Positions 54,459 through 63,206 are shown, counted from the stretch's first letter. The stretch is DNA of 64,000 nt from Rhizobium sp. C1 (GCF_021026335.1 NZ_JAJNCY010000001.1:62001-126000), one strand, 5' to 3'. Made by a program: numbers and translations. The notes: generated from the sequence alone by a model not told the origin.

Positions 54459-55265
54459 ATGACCTTGTTTTCGGAAGTTTCCGGTGATCCGAGCGCTCGT
54501 CCGCCCCTGGTGCTGATCCACGGTTTTGGCGGCAGCGCCGCCGCCTGGGACCCGGTCGTCCCGCTGTTGCCGGAAGACCTGCCGGTGATTGCCTACGATC
54601 TGCCGGGACATAACCGTTCGCTGCACACCGAAGAGCGCGGCGGGGCGGGCCGCATGGCGAAAGCCCTGCTTGCCGATCTCGAAGAGCAGGGCATTCAGGC
54701 CTTCCATCTCGCAGGTCACTCGATGGGTGGCGCAGTGGCGGCGCTGATCGCGATGCGCGCGAGCGCGAAGGTCAAATCCCTGACCTTGGTTGCGCCCGGC
54801 GGCATGGGGCCGGAAATCAATGCACATGCGCTGGAGCGCTTTGCTCAGGCCTTGACCGCCGAGGAACTGGCCGATGCGCTGCGCATCATGACCGCGCCCG
54901 GCGTCGAGCTTCCCCCGGATGTCCTCGAAAGCATGGCCATGGATCGCGAGCGCCCCGGCGCTATCGAGGCGCTGGAGGAGATCTACGACGCGATGTTCAC
55001 CGAGCAGTCCTCGCCGGTGAAAGCGCAAGGCGTACTGCCGCTCGAGCTTCTGGAAACGCTCAAGATGCCGGTCGCGGTGATCTGGGGCGATGACGACGCC
55101 ATCCTGCCCTCCCACCAGATGGACCGTCTGCCGGAGCACTACATCAAGCTTCGCATTCCCGGCATGGGCCACATGCTGCTCGATGAGTGTCCGGCCAACG
55201 TTGCGGCCCTGATCGCCGAGCAGACGGCTTGCGCGTCAACTGAGGTTAAGCGAGGCGGCGCATGA
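54459..55265 (+). CDS. Alpha/beta hydrolase
   Basis: A 268-residue cytoplasmic hydrolase. The oxyanion motif is VLIHGFGGSAAAWDP, the nucleophile elbow GHSMGG (serine near residue 88), the acid is in VIWGDDDAILP, and the catalytic histidine in RIPGMGHMLLDECP. It resembles dihydrolipoamide-acetyltransferase-like or ester hydrolases (the 'acetoin dehydrogenase E2' type fold), but the substrate is unknown. Its stop codon is part of a terminator stem. Confidence 0.88.
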   Translation: MTLFSEVSGDPSARPPLVLIHGFGGSAAAWDPVVPLLPEDLPVIAYDLPGHNRSLHTEERGGAGRMAKALLADLEEQGIQAFHLAGHSMGGAVAALIAMRASAKVKSLTLVAPGGMGPEINAHALERFAQALTAEELADALRIMTAPGVELPPDVLESMAMDRERPGAIEALEEIYDAMFTEQSSPVKAQGVLPLELLETLKMPVAVIWGDDDAILPSHQMDRLPEHYIKLRIPGMGHMLLDECPANVAALIAEQTACASTEVKRGGA

Positions 55266-55285
55266 CGCGCCGCCGGCCTTTTCTT
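55254..55285 (+). terminator. Terminator overlapping the alpha/beta hydrolase stop codon
   Basis: Eight-base arms GGCGGCGC (55254-55261) and GCGCCGCC (55267-55274) with a 5-base loop are followed by GGCCTTTTCTT. The stop TGA lies in the loop, so the hairpin begins inside the coding frame. Confidence 0.8.
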
Positions 55286-55332
55286 GCCATTGTGGTTCAA
55301 ACGGCTCGACCTTCAAAGCCGGGCCGTCTGTC

Positions 55333-55887
55333 TCAGTAACGGGTCTTCGACGCGATCGTCTGCTTCAGCGCCGTATAGGCCCAGGTGTTGCTGCCGCCGC
55401 GCTCGCGGATTTCTAGGAGCTGCTTGTTGGCTTCCTTGACATTGCCCTGTTCCACATAGGCCATGCCCATATAGGAGCGGGCGAGAATGAAGTTCGGATC
55501 CTTGGCGAGCGCCTGCCGGTAGTAGTTCATGCCGAGCTTCATGTTGCCGGCCTTGCGGTTGGCATAGCCCTTGTAATTCAGCACACGCGGCTCATCCTGG
55601 TTCTTCATGGCCGAGAGAACCTTCAGCGCATTGCGATACTGGCCGGCATAGGCGAGTTCGCGGGCGGCCTGGTAAAGCGTGTCGTCGTCGAGGCTCGACT
55701 TCTTCGGGTTCACGCATTTTTTCTTGTCCTTGTCCCAGACCTCGCCGTCCTTGCACTTGGTCGAGGTCTCGGTCTTGGCCGGCGGCTTGGTCTGGTCGGT
55801 TTCGGAGCCGACGGCAAAGGCGGCGGCGGGCATGGCAACGGCAATCGCCAGCGTGGCGGCGAGCATCTTGAAGTTGGGCAGGGTCAT
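55333..55887 (-). CDS. Secreted tetratricopeptide-repeat protein
   Basis: A 184-residue periplasmic protein with a signal peptide (residues 1-25, MPAAAFA). A charged, cysteine-paired linker follows (KCKDGEVWDKDKKKCVNPKK), then two to three TPR helices: AARELAYAGQYRNALKVLSAM, VLNYKGYANRKAGNMKLGMNYYRQALAKDP, ARSYMGMAYVEQGNVKEANKQLLEI. It probably scaffolds protein interactions in the envelope; no partner is evident. It is convergent with the hydrolase and divergent from the TetR gene. Confidence 0.85.
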   Translation of the reverse strand: MTLPNFKMLAATLAIAVAMPAAAFAVGSETDQTKPPAKTETSTKCKDGEVWDKDKKKCVNPKKSSLDDDTLYQAARELAYAGQYRNALKVLSAMKNQDEPRVLNYKGYANRKAGNMKLGMNYYRQALAKDPNFILARSYMGMAYVEQGNVKEANKQLLEIRERGGSNTWAYTALKQTIASKTRY

Positions 55888-56003
55888 GGTTCTCTCTCCA
55901 GATTGATCAGGTCAGCGCCGTCCTTCGACTCCGCTTCCACAGCCAAATCAGCATGTCCCCGGATTTAGGGACAATCAAGTATGATCAAATGTTCGCGAGC
56001 TTT

Positions 56004-56029
56004 ATTTTAATCAATCGATTGATTAAAAT
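56004..56029. promoter_or_regulatory. Perfect 26-bp palindrome before the TetR gene (candidate operator)
   Basis: Positions 56004-56029 form an exact palindrome centred on AATCAATCGATTGATT, 20 bases before the TetR start. This is the size and position expected for autoregulation by the TetR protein. Confidence 0.7.
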
Positions 56030-56048
56030 TGTGATGTAGGAGTTTCTC

Positions 56049-56699
56049 ATGGTCAAGCAGACAAAATCAGGTGGCGAGGCGACGCGGGCAGCGCTGATCG
56101 AGGCGGGGCTGAAGCTTTTCGGCACCCATGGCTACGACGCGGTCTCGACGCGGCAGATTGCTGATGCGGCGGAGGCGAATATCGGCTCGATAGCCTATCA
56201 CTTCGGCGGAAAGCCGGGCTTGAGGCTCGCCTGCGCGCAATTCGTGGCGGAGCGGATCGTCCACGTTGCCGCACCGGCGATCGCCGCTCCGCTCCCAAGC
56301 GATCCTGCGATGGCCATCGCCATGATGGAGGGCGCCATCGAGCGCTTCGCGCGCTTTCTCGTTTCGTCGCGCGAGGCCGGCACTTATGCGGCCTTCATGT
56401 TGCGCGAGATCATGCAGCCGGGCGAAGTCGTCGATTACATCTACGACACGCTGATTTCGCGGGCGCATATGCGGCTTTGCGGCCTCTTCGGTGTTGCAAC
56501 GGGTCAAGATCCGGAAAGCAGCCTGGTGAAGGCAGCGGTGTTCTCGCTGCTGGGCCAGGTTCTCTATTTCCGCATCGCGCGGCCCATCGTGCTGAAGCGC
56601 ATGGACTGGGACGATATCGGGCAGGCGGAGGCGGACGAACTCGTCGCCGTCTTCAAGACCAATCTCAAGGGGCTGATCGCAGTCCATCGAAAGGGGTGA
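56049..56699 (+). CDS. TetR family regulator (CecR/YbiH-like) of the exporter operon
   Basis: A 216-residue repressor-type protein. The helix-turn-helix is DAVSTRQIADAAEANIGSIAYHFGGKPGLRLAC, followed by a large alpha-helical effector domain containing REAGTYAAFMLREIMQPGEVVDYIY, the DUF1956/CecR pattern. It is cotranscribed with HlyD-ABC-permease genes in the order seen in E. coli cecR-ybhGFSR. The perfect palindrome just upstream is the likely operator. Confidence 0.88.
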   Translation: MVKQTKSGGEATRAALIEAGLKLFGTHGYDAVSTRQIADAAEANIGSIAYHFGGKPGLRLACAQFVAERIVHVAAPAIAAPLPSDPAMAIAMMEGAIERFARFLVSSREAGTYAAFMLREIMQPGEVVDYIYDTLISRAHMRLCGLFGVATGQDPESSLVKAAVFSLLGQVLYFRIARPIVLKRMDWDDIGQAEADELVAVFKTNLKGLIAVHRKG

Positions 56700-56703
56700 T
56701 GTC

Positions 56704-57672
56704 ATGGCAGGCTTTCTCTGCGCGCTGCCGCTGATCAGCGGGCTGATCGCCTCCTGCGGCGCCGGCGCGCCGCTCGCCACGGGCTATGTCGAGGGCGATT
56801 ATGTGCTGATGGCGCCGCTGGATGTGGCGCGGGTGGAGACGATCGCTGTCCGACGCGGCGATCGGGTGAGGGCAGGGGCGTCGCTGGCGGCCATGGAAAC
56901 GCAGGATGCGGAGATTGCGGCGCAGCTCGCGACGGCCGCCCTTGGTCAGGCCCGTGCACAGCTTGCCAATCTGCAGGAGGGGCGCCGGCCGGAAGAGGTG
57001 GCGGTGATCCAGGCCAATCTCGTCTCGGCGCAGGCGCAAGCCGAAGATGCGAAACGCACCTTCGACCGACAATCCGATCTGCTGAAGCGCGGCATCGCGC
57101 CGCAATCGGATTACGACAAGGCCAAGACCGCACTCGATCTGGCAACCGCCGCCGTGGCGCAGGCCAATGCCAATCTCGCCGTCGCGCAACTGCCCGCCCG
57201 GCAACAGGAGATCGACGCGGCGAAAGATGCGGTGAAGCAGGCGGAAGCCTCGCTCGATCAGGCCAAATGGAAGCTCGGCAAGCGCAATCTTGTAGCCCCT
57301 GCCGATGGCATCGTGCAGGACATCATCCGCCGGCAGGGCGAGGTGGCGGGACCGTCGCAGCCGGTGCTGTCCGTGCTGCCGGACGGGGCGGTGAAGCTGC
57401 GCATCTATATCCCGGAAAAGGATGTGTCGCGGCTGAAGGTCGGGTCGACGCTGGCCGTCAATTGCGATGGCTGCGAGGCCGGCATCAAGGCGCGGGTGAG
57501 CTATATCGCGGACGGGCCTGAGTTCACGCCGCCGGTCATCTATTCGCTCGAGAACCGGCAGAAGCTCGTCTACATGATCGAAGCACAGCCCGAGGGTTCG
57601 GCGGATGGCCTGAAACCGGGGCAGATCGTCGATGTCCGGCTCGCCGATGCGCAAGGGGCGGGCGCTTCATGA
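56704..57672 (+). CDS. HlyD/YbhG-type membrane fusion protein of an ABC exporter
   Basis: A 322-residue periplasmic adaptor anchored by its N-terminal segment (MAGFLCALPLISGLIASCGAG; an LIASC lipobox suggests a lipoprotein). The first lipoyl half (GYVEGDYVLMAPLDVARVETIAVRRGDRVRAG) is followed by a long coiled-coil hairpin (residues ~65-190) and the second half (NLVAPADGIVQDIIRRQGEVAG). It links the ABC exporter to an outer-membrane channel. It is four bases after the TetR gene and overlaps the ATPase gene. Confidence 0.87.
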   Translation: MAGFLCALPLISGLIASCGAGAPLATGYVEGDYVLMAPLDVARVETIAVRRGDRVRAGASLAAMETQDAEIAAQLATAALGQARAQLANLQEGRRPEEVAVIQANLVSAQAQAEDAKRTFDRQSDLLKRGIAPQSDYDKAKTALDLATAAVAQANANLAVAQLPARQQEIDAAKDAVKQAEASLDQAKWKLGKRNLVAPADGIVQDIIRRQGEVAGPSQPVLSVLPDGAVKLRIYIPEKDVSRLKVGSTLAVNCDGCEAGIKARVSYIADGPEFTPPVIYSLENRQKLVYMIEAQPEGSADGLKPGQIVDVRLADAQGAGAS

Positions 57673-58589
57673 CCAACGCGATCGAAGTCTCGGGGCTCAC
57701 CAAGACCTATAGCGGCAAGACGGTCGTCAACAATGTGACGATGAGCGTGGCGCAGGGCGAGATCGTCGGCTTTCTGGGCCCGAACGGTTCCGGCAAGACG
57801 ACGACGATCCGCATCATGTGCGGGCTGCTCACGCCTGACGGCGGCTCGGGGCGGGTGCTAGGCTACGACCTCAACACCGAAAGCCTGAAGATCAAGAACG
57901 AAGTCGGCTACATGACGCAGAAGTTTTCCTTCTACGAGGACCTGTCCATCGAGGAAAACCTGATGTTCGTGGCGCGGCTCTACAAATTGAGCCCTCCCGG
58001 CGAACATGTCGCCAAGACGCTGGAGGACCTGGGGCTGACGGCGCGGCGCAAGCAATTGGCCGGCACGCTTTCGGGCGGCTGGAAGCAGCGCCTCGCGCTC
58101 GCCGCCTGCATCATGCACGATCCGAAGCTGCTGCTGCTGGACGAGCCGACGGCGGGTGTCGATCCCAAGGCGCGGCGCGAGTTCTGGGATGAAATCCATC
58201 GACTTGCGGGGCGTGGGCTGACCGTTCTGGTCTCGACGCACTACATGGACGAGGCGGAGCGCTGCCACCGCATCCATTACATCTCCTATGGTTCGCTGAT
58301 CGCGAGCGGCACCGTCTCGGAGGTCGTGCGCAATGCCGGGCTTTCGACCTTCGTGGTCGAGGGACCGGAGATCGGCGCGCTGGCGGACGAGTTGCGGAAG
58401 ACTCCGGATATCGATCAGGTCGCACCCTTCGGTTCGGCCCTGCACGTCGTCGGTGAGGACAAGGCGCGCTTGAGTGCGGCGCTGGAGCCGCTGCGCCACC
58501 GGCCGGGCGTGACGGTGAGCGAGGGTGAGACGAGCCTTGAGGATGTGTTCATCCAGTTCATGTCGCGCTCGAAGGACAACATGGCATGA
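57669..58589 (+). CDS. ABC exporter ATPase (YbhF-like)
   Basis: A 306-residue ABC-2 type ATPase. Walker A is GPNGSGKTT, the Q-loop lies in GYMTQKFSFYEDLS, the signature is LSGGWKQRLALAACI, and Walker B is LLLLDEPTAGVDPKARREFWDEI. A C-terminal ~80-residue extension follows the ATPase core, typical of drug exporters of this class. Unlike E. coli YbhF, which has two fused ATPase domains, it has one. It overlaps the permease gene by four bases. Confidence 0.9.
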   Translation: MTNAIEVSGLTKTYSGKTVVNNVTMSVAQGEIVGFLGPNGSGKTTTIRIMCGLLTPDGGSGRVLGYDLNTESLKIKNEVGYMTQKFSFYEDLSIEENLMFVARLYKLSPPGEHVAKTLEDLGLTARRKQLAGTLSGGWKQRLALAACIMHDPKLLLLDEPTAGVDPKARREFWDEIHRLAGRGLTVLVSTHYMDEAERCHRIHYISYGSLIASGTVSEVVRNAGLSTFVVEGPEIGALADELRKTPDIDQVAPFGSALHVVGEDKARLSAALEPLRHRPGVTVSEGETSLEDVFIQFMSRSKDNMA

Positions 58590-59725
58590 TGGCCTCACTC
58601 TTTTCCGTTCGCCGGCTGACAGCGCTGCTCATCAAGGAATTCATCCAGATGCGGCGCGACCGCATCACCTTCGGCATGATGCTCGGCGTGCCGCTGATGC
58701 AGCTCGTGCTGTTCGGCTATGCGATCAACAGCGATCCGAAATATCTGCCCGCCGTGCTCGTCAGCTCGGGCACGGATCAATATGTCCGCGCGATGGTGTC
58801 GGCGCTGGAGCTCACCAACTACTATCGCTTCGTCAAGGTGGGCGCGACGGCGGACGAGGCAGAGGCGATGATTGCCTCGGGCAAGGTTTCCTTCGTCGTG
58901 ACGATCCCTTCGGATTTCGCAACGCGCGTCGAGCGCAACGACAATCCGCAGATCCTCATCGAGGCGGATGCGACGGACCCGGCGGTTGCGTCGGGCGCCA
59001 TCTCGACGCTCTCGACCGTGACTTCGCAGGCGCTGCTGCGCGAACAGGGCAAGCAGGCGGAGGCGGCAGAAGCGGCGGCCAATTCGCTGCAGGTCATCGT
59101 CCACAAGCGCTACAATCCCGAAGGCATCACGCAATATAACATCTTGCCGGGCCTGCTCGGCGTCATCCTGCAGATGACGATGATGATGATGACGGCGATG
59201 GCGCTGACGCGGGAAATCGAGCGCGGCACGATGGAAAACCTGCTCGCCATGCCGGCCAGCCCCATCGAGATCATGCTGGGCAAGGTTCTGCCCTATCTCT
59301 GCGTCGGCTCGGTACAGGTGGTTGTGGTGCTCACAGCTGCGAAGCTGCTCTTCGGCGTGCCCTTCGTCGGCTCGCTGACGCTGCTGCTCTTTGCCATCCT
59401 CATTTTCGTCTTCGCGCTGGTTATCCTCGGCTACACATTCTCGACCATTGCCCGAACGCAGATGCAGGCGATGCAGCTCACCTTCTTCTTCTTCCTGCCG
59501 TCGATCCTGCTGTCCGGCTTCATGTTCCCCTTCGGCGGCATGCCGCTCTGGGCGCAGTATCTCGGCGAGATCTTCCCGATCACGCATTTCCTGCGCATCG
59601 TGCGTGCCATCATGCTCAAGGGGGCGGACTGGAATGCCGTGTCCTTCGAAATCATGATCCTCGCGGGCTTCATCCTGCTCTACATGGCTCTGGCGCTGAT
59701 GCGTTTCCGGCGGACGCTAGATTGA
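58586..59725 (+). CDS. ABC-2 type exporter permease (YbhS/YbhR-like)
   Basis: A 379-residue permease with one N-terminal helix, a ~150-residue periplasmic domain and five C-terminal helices. It begins MMASLFSVRRLTALLIKEFIQMRRDR; the conserved membrane part is MALTREIERGTMENLLAMPASPIEIMLGKVLPYL and the late motif is LPSILLSGFMFPFGGMPLWAQYLGEIFPITHFLRI. E. coli has two such permeases (YbhS, YbhR); only one is encoded here, so it is probably a homodimer. It is the last gene of the operon. Confidence 0.9.
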   Translation: MMASLFSVRRLTALLIKEFIQMRRDRITFGMMLGVPLMQLVLFGYAINSDPKYLPAVLVSSGTDQYVRAMVSALELTNYYRFVKVGATADEAEAMIASGKVSFVVTIPSDFATRVERNDNPQILIEADATDPAVASGAISTLSTVTSQALLREQGKQAEAAEAAANSLQVIVHKRYNPEGITQYNILPGLLGVILQMTMMMMTAMALTREIERGTMENLLAMPASPIEIMLGKVLPYLCVGSVQVVVVLTAAKLLFGVPFVGSLTLLLFAILIFVFALVILGYTFSTIARTQMQAMQLTFFFFLPSILLSGFMFPFGGMPLWAQYLGEIFPITHFLRIVRAIMLKGADWNAVSFEIMILAGFILLYMALALMRFRRTLD

Positions 59726-59731
59726 GCTAGC

Positions 59732-60625
59732 TTAAAGCACCTCGTCGACGCTCATGCCGAATGTCCTTGCATCGTCGTTCAGCGCAAAGCGCTTGTGCTG
59801 GATTGTCCAGCGGCCCGGCTCTCCGTCGATGTCGAAGAGGTTGAAGCCGGCAGGCGGCTTCCTTCCCCCCGGCGATTGCGAGGCGGAGGCGATGCAGATG
59901 ACAGGCACGGGGCCATCGCGGCCGGCGAGCGTGTAGCGCGTATTGAGATGGGTGTGGCCGTGGAGAACAAGTTCGGCACCCGCCTCGCGCATCACCGCAC
60001 CGAAGCGGCGGATGCCGACCATGCGCTTGTGGTTGGCGGCTGCACCCTTGATCGGCGGATGGTGGATGAGGACCACGCGCGCAAGGCCCTCATCGCCGAG
60101 CTGGCGCAGGAGTTCGAGTGTACGCCGTGCCTGTCCGCCGCTGAAATAGCCGTTCGCCGAGAAGGGTGGGGTGGCGACCGCCGTCGAGCAGCCGACAATG
60201 GCGATTGGTCCGCGTCGCCGCACATAGGGGAACTGGCGCGCCTGCGAGAGCACGTCGGCGTCGCCGGCCATATAGTCGTTCCAGGCGGCTGCGGCGCGGC
60301 CGGCAGCACCCGGCACGTAGGCGTCATGGTTGCCCGGCACGACCGAGACATCCGTCGGCTTGCCGACACCGGAGAGCCAGAGCGCTGCGTTGCAGATCTC
60401 GACCTCGGTTGCGAGATTGACGAGGTCGCCGGTGACGGCGACGTGATCGGGCGCATGCGTCTTCATCTCTTCCAGCAATAATTCCAGCGTATTGCCGAAG
60501 AGGTGCTTGCGTCGATTGCGATGCCAGTTCACATAACCGGTGATCCGTTTCGACAAGAGGTCGCGGATCGGCACATCCGGCAAGGGGCCGAGATGGATGT
60601 CGGAAATGTGGGCAAGCCTGAACAT
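59732..60625 (-). CDS. Calcineurin-like metallophosphoesterase
   Basis: A 297-residue phosphoesterase with the complete metal-site series: AHISDIHLGP, VAVTGDLVNLA, VVPGNHDAYVPG, LIHHPPI and LVLHGHTHLN. These bind two metal ions used to cleave phosphodiesters. No signal peptide or lipid anchor is seen, so it should be cytoplasmic. Substrates in this family range from cyclic nucleotides to lipid precursors. It is convergent with the exporter permease and divergent from the Nudix gene. Confidence 0.9.
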   Translation of the reverse strand: MFRLAHISDIHLGPLPDVPIRDLLSKRITGYVNWHRNRRKHLFGNTLELLLEEMKTHAPDHVAVTGDLVNLATEVEICNAALWLSGVGKPTDVSVVPGNHDAYVPGAAGRAAAAWNDYMAGDADVLSQARQFPYVRRRGPIAIVGCSTAVATPPFSANGYFSGGQARRTLELLRQLGDEGLARVVLIHHPPIKGAAANHKRMVGIRRFGAVMREAGAELVLHGHTHLNTRYTLAGRDGPVPVICIASASQSPGGRKPPAGFNLFDIDGEPGRWTIQHKRFALNDDARTFGMSVDEVL

Positions 60626-60674
60626 GGGTTCTGGTTAGCAGGTCGGGCGGCTTGCGTCAAAATCGCTTGCCGCT

Positions 60675-61187
60675 ATGGATTCGGAGAGTGATCAGATGAA
60701 ACAACCCCGCGATCCGGGCGCGCTCGGGCCCATCCGCAAGCCGCTGCTGCAGGTTCTGCATCTCTGGTTCCGCATGAAGCGCGGGTTGACGCTGGGCGTA
60801 CGCGCGGCCGCCTTCGACGACAAGGGCAGAGTGTTTCTGGTGCGTCATACCTACGTGCCCGGCTGGCAGTTTCCCGGCGGCGGGGTCGAGGTGGATGAAA
60901 CGGCGCTGGAATCGCTGGAGCGCGAATTGCTTGAAGAGGGCAATGTGACGCTGGGCGCGGCGCCCCAGCTCTTCAGCGTCTATTTCAACAGCCGCATCAC
61001 CAATCGCGACCATGTGCTGCTCTATGTCTGCCGCGACGTACGCTGCCAGACCCCGAAAGTCGCCGACAAGGAGATCGCCGAGACCGGCTTCTTCGCCCTC
61101 GACGCCCTGCCGGAAGGCACGACCCAATCCACCCGCCAACGCCTCAGGGAGATCTCCGGCGAGGACGAGGTGATGCAGGTCTGGTGA
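60675..61187 (+). CDS. Nudix hydrolase
   Basis: A 170-residue Nudix protein. The box reads GGGVEVDETALESLERELLEEGNV, fitting G-x5-E-x7-RE-x2-EEG exactly. An N-terminal ~35-residue extension includes LLQVLHLWFRMKRGLTLGVRAA. The substrate (nucleoside diphosphate derivative) cannot be predicted. It is convergent with the RES toxin gene, three bases from it. Confidence 0.9.
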   Translation: MDSESDQMKQPRDPGALGPIRKPLLQVLHLWFRMKRGLTLGVRAAAFDDKGRVFLVRHTYVPGWQFPGGGVEVDETALESLERELLEEGNVTLGAAPQLFSVYFNSRITNRDHVLLYVCRDVRCQTPKVADKEIAETGFFALDALPEGTTQSTRQRLREISGEDEVMQVW

Positions 61188-61190
61188 CAA

Positions 61191-61694
61191 TTATGCTGGC
61201 GGATGCAAACGAGGATCGAGGGCGAAATCGGATTGCTCGATCAGCCTGTAGCGACCGGCAGCCCTTTGCGGATTGAAGACGACGTTCCATGCCATGGAAG
61301 ACACTGCGCTCGGGATGGCGACGAAGAGGTGATCCCGGGCGAGGACGTCGCCGAATTGTTGCTGGCCCGCGCTGGGGATGGCCGGGCGCAGCCAGTTCGC
61401 GTTCGGCACGTCGGAAGGCAAAACCGTCTTCAGATCCGCCTGATCGAGAATTTCAAAGGCAGTCAACACATGCGGCACGGTATCCAGCGCCTTGAAGCCC
61501 TTGTGAACTGCAACTTCGAGAATGGCCGTCGAGGGATCGAGCGCGGCATAAACTACGCGGCTGCCTTTGCTGTTCCAGCGCCCGCCCACGAGGAAGGCGC
61601 CTTCGCCGCTATCCCACGTCTCCGCGAAACGCTTGTGATCCAGCCGCCAGCCGATGATCTTTCCCGAACCGAGCGGGCCGGGAAGCGGCATCAT
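61191..61694 (-). CDS. RES-domain toxin (NAD+-targeting)
   Basis: A 167-residue RES-family protein, toxin partner of the Xre/DUF2384 antitoxin upstream. RES hallmarks are IIGWRLDHKRFAETWDSGEGAFLVGGRWNSKGSRVVY, the glutamate in STAILEVAVHKG, and SSMAWNVVFNP. Members degrade NAD+ or ADP-ribosylate targets using NAD+. Its ATG overlaps the antitoxin stop by four bases. Two start methionines (MM) occur; the first is used. Confidence 0.88.
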   Translation of the reverse strand: MMPLPGPLGSGKIIGWRLDHKRFAETWDSGEGAFLVGGRWNSKGSRVVYAALDPSTAILEVAVHKGFKALDTVPHVLTAFEILDQADLKTVLPSDVPNANWLRPAIPSAGQQQFGDVLARDHLFVAIPSAVSSMAWNVVFNPQRAAGRYRLIEQSDFALDPRLHPPA

Positions 61695-62167
61695 GCATAG
61701 ACACCATAGTCCAGCCGCTCGAGATATTCGCGCACCAGGTCGCTGCCGGCGGCTGTTGCGAGAAGATCGATCGGACGGCGGCCTTCAAGACCGAGTGCCG
61801 GTTGCAGCATCCACGCTTCCGCTTCGGCCTGCGAACCGAGAACAGCGGCAGCCTTGGCTAGAAGGCGGGCGAAATTCCAGGTGCGCGAGCTTTGCTCCGG
61901 GCTCAACACCTTTGTCTTGTCGGCCTTGTGGCGCTGATAGGTGCGCTCGCTCATGCCGAAGGCTTTTTCAAAGGCGTCGCTGTCGTAGGCGATGGCCGGC
62001 AACTGCTTGACCAGCCGTTCGAGTGCCGCGCCGGGAATGCCCGTGAGGATCAGTTCATGGACTGCAATCGGGCTCGAAACATCGTGCTTGAGACCCTTTT
62101 CGCCACCGAAGAGGGTTGCAACATCGATTGCTTCGCTGACTTTGCCGACCGTTTCGCGCGTATTCAT
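61691..62167 (-). CDS. Xre/MbcA/ParS (DUF2384) antitoxin
   Basis: A 158-residue antitoxin. An N-terminal Xre-like region includes AFEKAFGMSERTYQRHKADKTKVL (residues ~65-90), and the C-terminal DUF2384 domain has EAEAWMLQPALGLEGRRPIDLLATAAGSDLVREYLERLDYGVYA, which plugs the toxin active site. It is first in the operon, as typical of type II RES-Xre modules. A 31-base palindrome sits 16-46 bases before its start, the likely autoregulatory operator. Confidence 0.9.
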   Translation of the reverse strand: MNTRETVGKVSEAIDVATLFGGEKGLKHDVSSPIAVHELILTGIPGAALERLVKQLPAIAYDSDAFEKAFGMSERTYQRHKADKTKVLSPEQSSRTWNFARLLAKAAAVLGSQAEAEAWMLQPALGLEGRRPIDLLATAAGSDLVREYLERLDYGVYA

Positions 62168-62182
62168 CGCGTCCCATCCTTT

Positions 62183-62213
62183 GTCACGTGTCGTTTAATA
62201 TACGACACGTGAC
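62183..62213. promoter_or_regulatory. Palindromic operator of the Xre-RES module (candidate)
   Basis: Perfect 12-base arms GTCACGTGTCGT (62183-62194) and ACGACACGTGAC (62202-62213) with a 7-base AT-rich spacer. It lies directly upstream of the antitoxin start at 62167 and is the size of a two-site Xre operator. Confidence 0.7.
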
Positions 62214-62234
62214 GGTGAGTTGCAATGTTATGTT

Positions 62235-63206
62235 TTAACCCCGTCCGTGCGGGCTCGTCAGATCCATGACCGGGCCGCTCGGTACGATGCCGGTCGGGTT
62301 GATCGTGTGGTGGCTGCCATAATAGTGGTGCTTGATGTGGTAGAAGTCGACCGTTTCGGCGATGCCGGGATGCTGGTAGAGGTCTTTCAGATAGGCTTGA
62401 AGGCTCGGGTAGTCGGCGATGCGGCGGATGTTGCATTTGAAATGGCCGACATAGACGGGGTCGAAGCGGACGAGCGTGGTGAAGAGGCGCCAGTCGGCCT
62501 CCGTCATGCGGTCGCCGAAGAGATAGCGGCCCTTCGAAAGACGCGCTTCCAGCGTGTCCAGCATGTCGAACAGCGGGCCGATATGGCTCTCATACGCTTC
62601 CTGCGTGGTCGCGAAGCCGCACTTGTAGACGCCGTTATTGACCTTGTCGTAGATCTCCGCATTCAGCGCATCGATCTCCTGGCGCAGGTCTTCCGGATAG
62701 AAATCCTCCGTCGAACCGGTCAGCTCGTTGAAGGCCGTGTTGAACATACGGATGATTTCGGCGCTTTCGTTGGAAACGATCGTGTTCTTCTCTCTGTCCC
62801 AGAGAACCGGCACGGTAACGCGACCTGAGTAATTCGGATCGGCGCGGGTGTAGACCTGCCAGAGATAATCCGAGCCGAAGAGGTCGTCCTTCGTGCCGCC
62901 GTTGCGGCCTTTGAATTCCCAGCCGTTTTCCAGCATGTAGGGATCGACGATGGAGACGCTGATGAGGTCTTCCAGCTTCTTCAGCTTGCGGAAGATGAGC
63001 GTGCGGTGCGCCCAGGGGCAGGCGAGCGAGACGTAGAGATGGTAGCGACCGGCTTGCGCCTTGAAGCCGCCTTCGCCGCTCGGGCCGGCACTGCCGTCTG
63101 CGGTCACGTAATTTCGGAAGCGCGATTCCTGCCGCTTGAAATGGCCGCGCGTTTCCTTGGTGTCGTACCAGACATCGTGCCAGACGCCTTCGATCAGCAT
63201 GCCCAT
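62235..63206 (-). CDS. S-glutathionyl-(chloro)hydroquinone reductase (Xi-class GST)
   Basis: A 323-residue glutathione transferase of the YqjG/PcpF group. The catalytic cysteine is in SLACPWAHRTLIFRKLK, and other landmarks are VTVPVLWDREKNTIVSNESAEIIRMFN and ADWRLFTTLVRFDPVYVGHFKCN. These enzymes reduce glutathionyl-hydroquinones. Start ATG 63206 has GGAGAAC upstream; the frame continues a few codons further but with no ribosome site. Confidence 0.93.
   Translation of the reverse strand: MGMLIEGVWHDVWYDTKETRGHFKRQESRFRNYVTADGSAGPSGEGGFKAQAGRYHLYVSLACPWAHRTLIFRKLKKLEDLISVSIVDPYMLENGWEFKGRNGGTKDDLFGSDYLWQVYTRADPNYSGRVTVPVLWDREKNTIVSNESAEIIRMFNTAFNELTGSTEDFYPEDLRQEIDALNAEIYDKVNNGVYKCGFATTQEAYESHIGPLFDMLDTLEARLSKGRYLFGDRMTEADWRLFTTLVRFDPVYVGHFKCNIRRIADYPSLQAYLKDLYQHPGIAETVDFYHIKHHYYGSHHTINPTGIVPSGPVMDLTSPHGRG

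Noticed and set aside
53118-55172. Long minus-strand open frame opposite the ArsB-type permease and hydrolase (684 codons)
   Set aside because: Runs antisense through two genes with clear families and is low-complexity in Arg/Asp/His.
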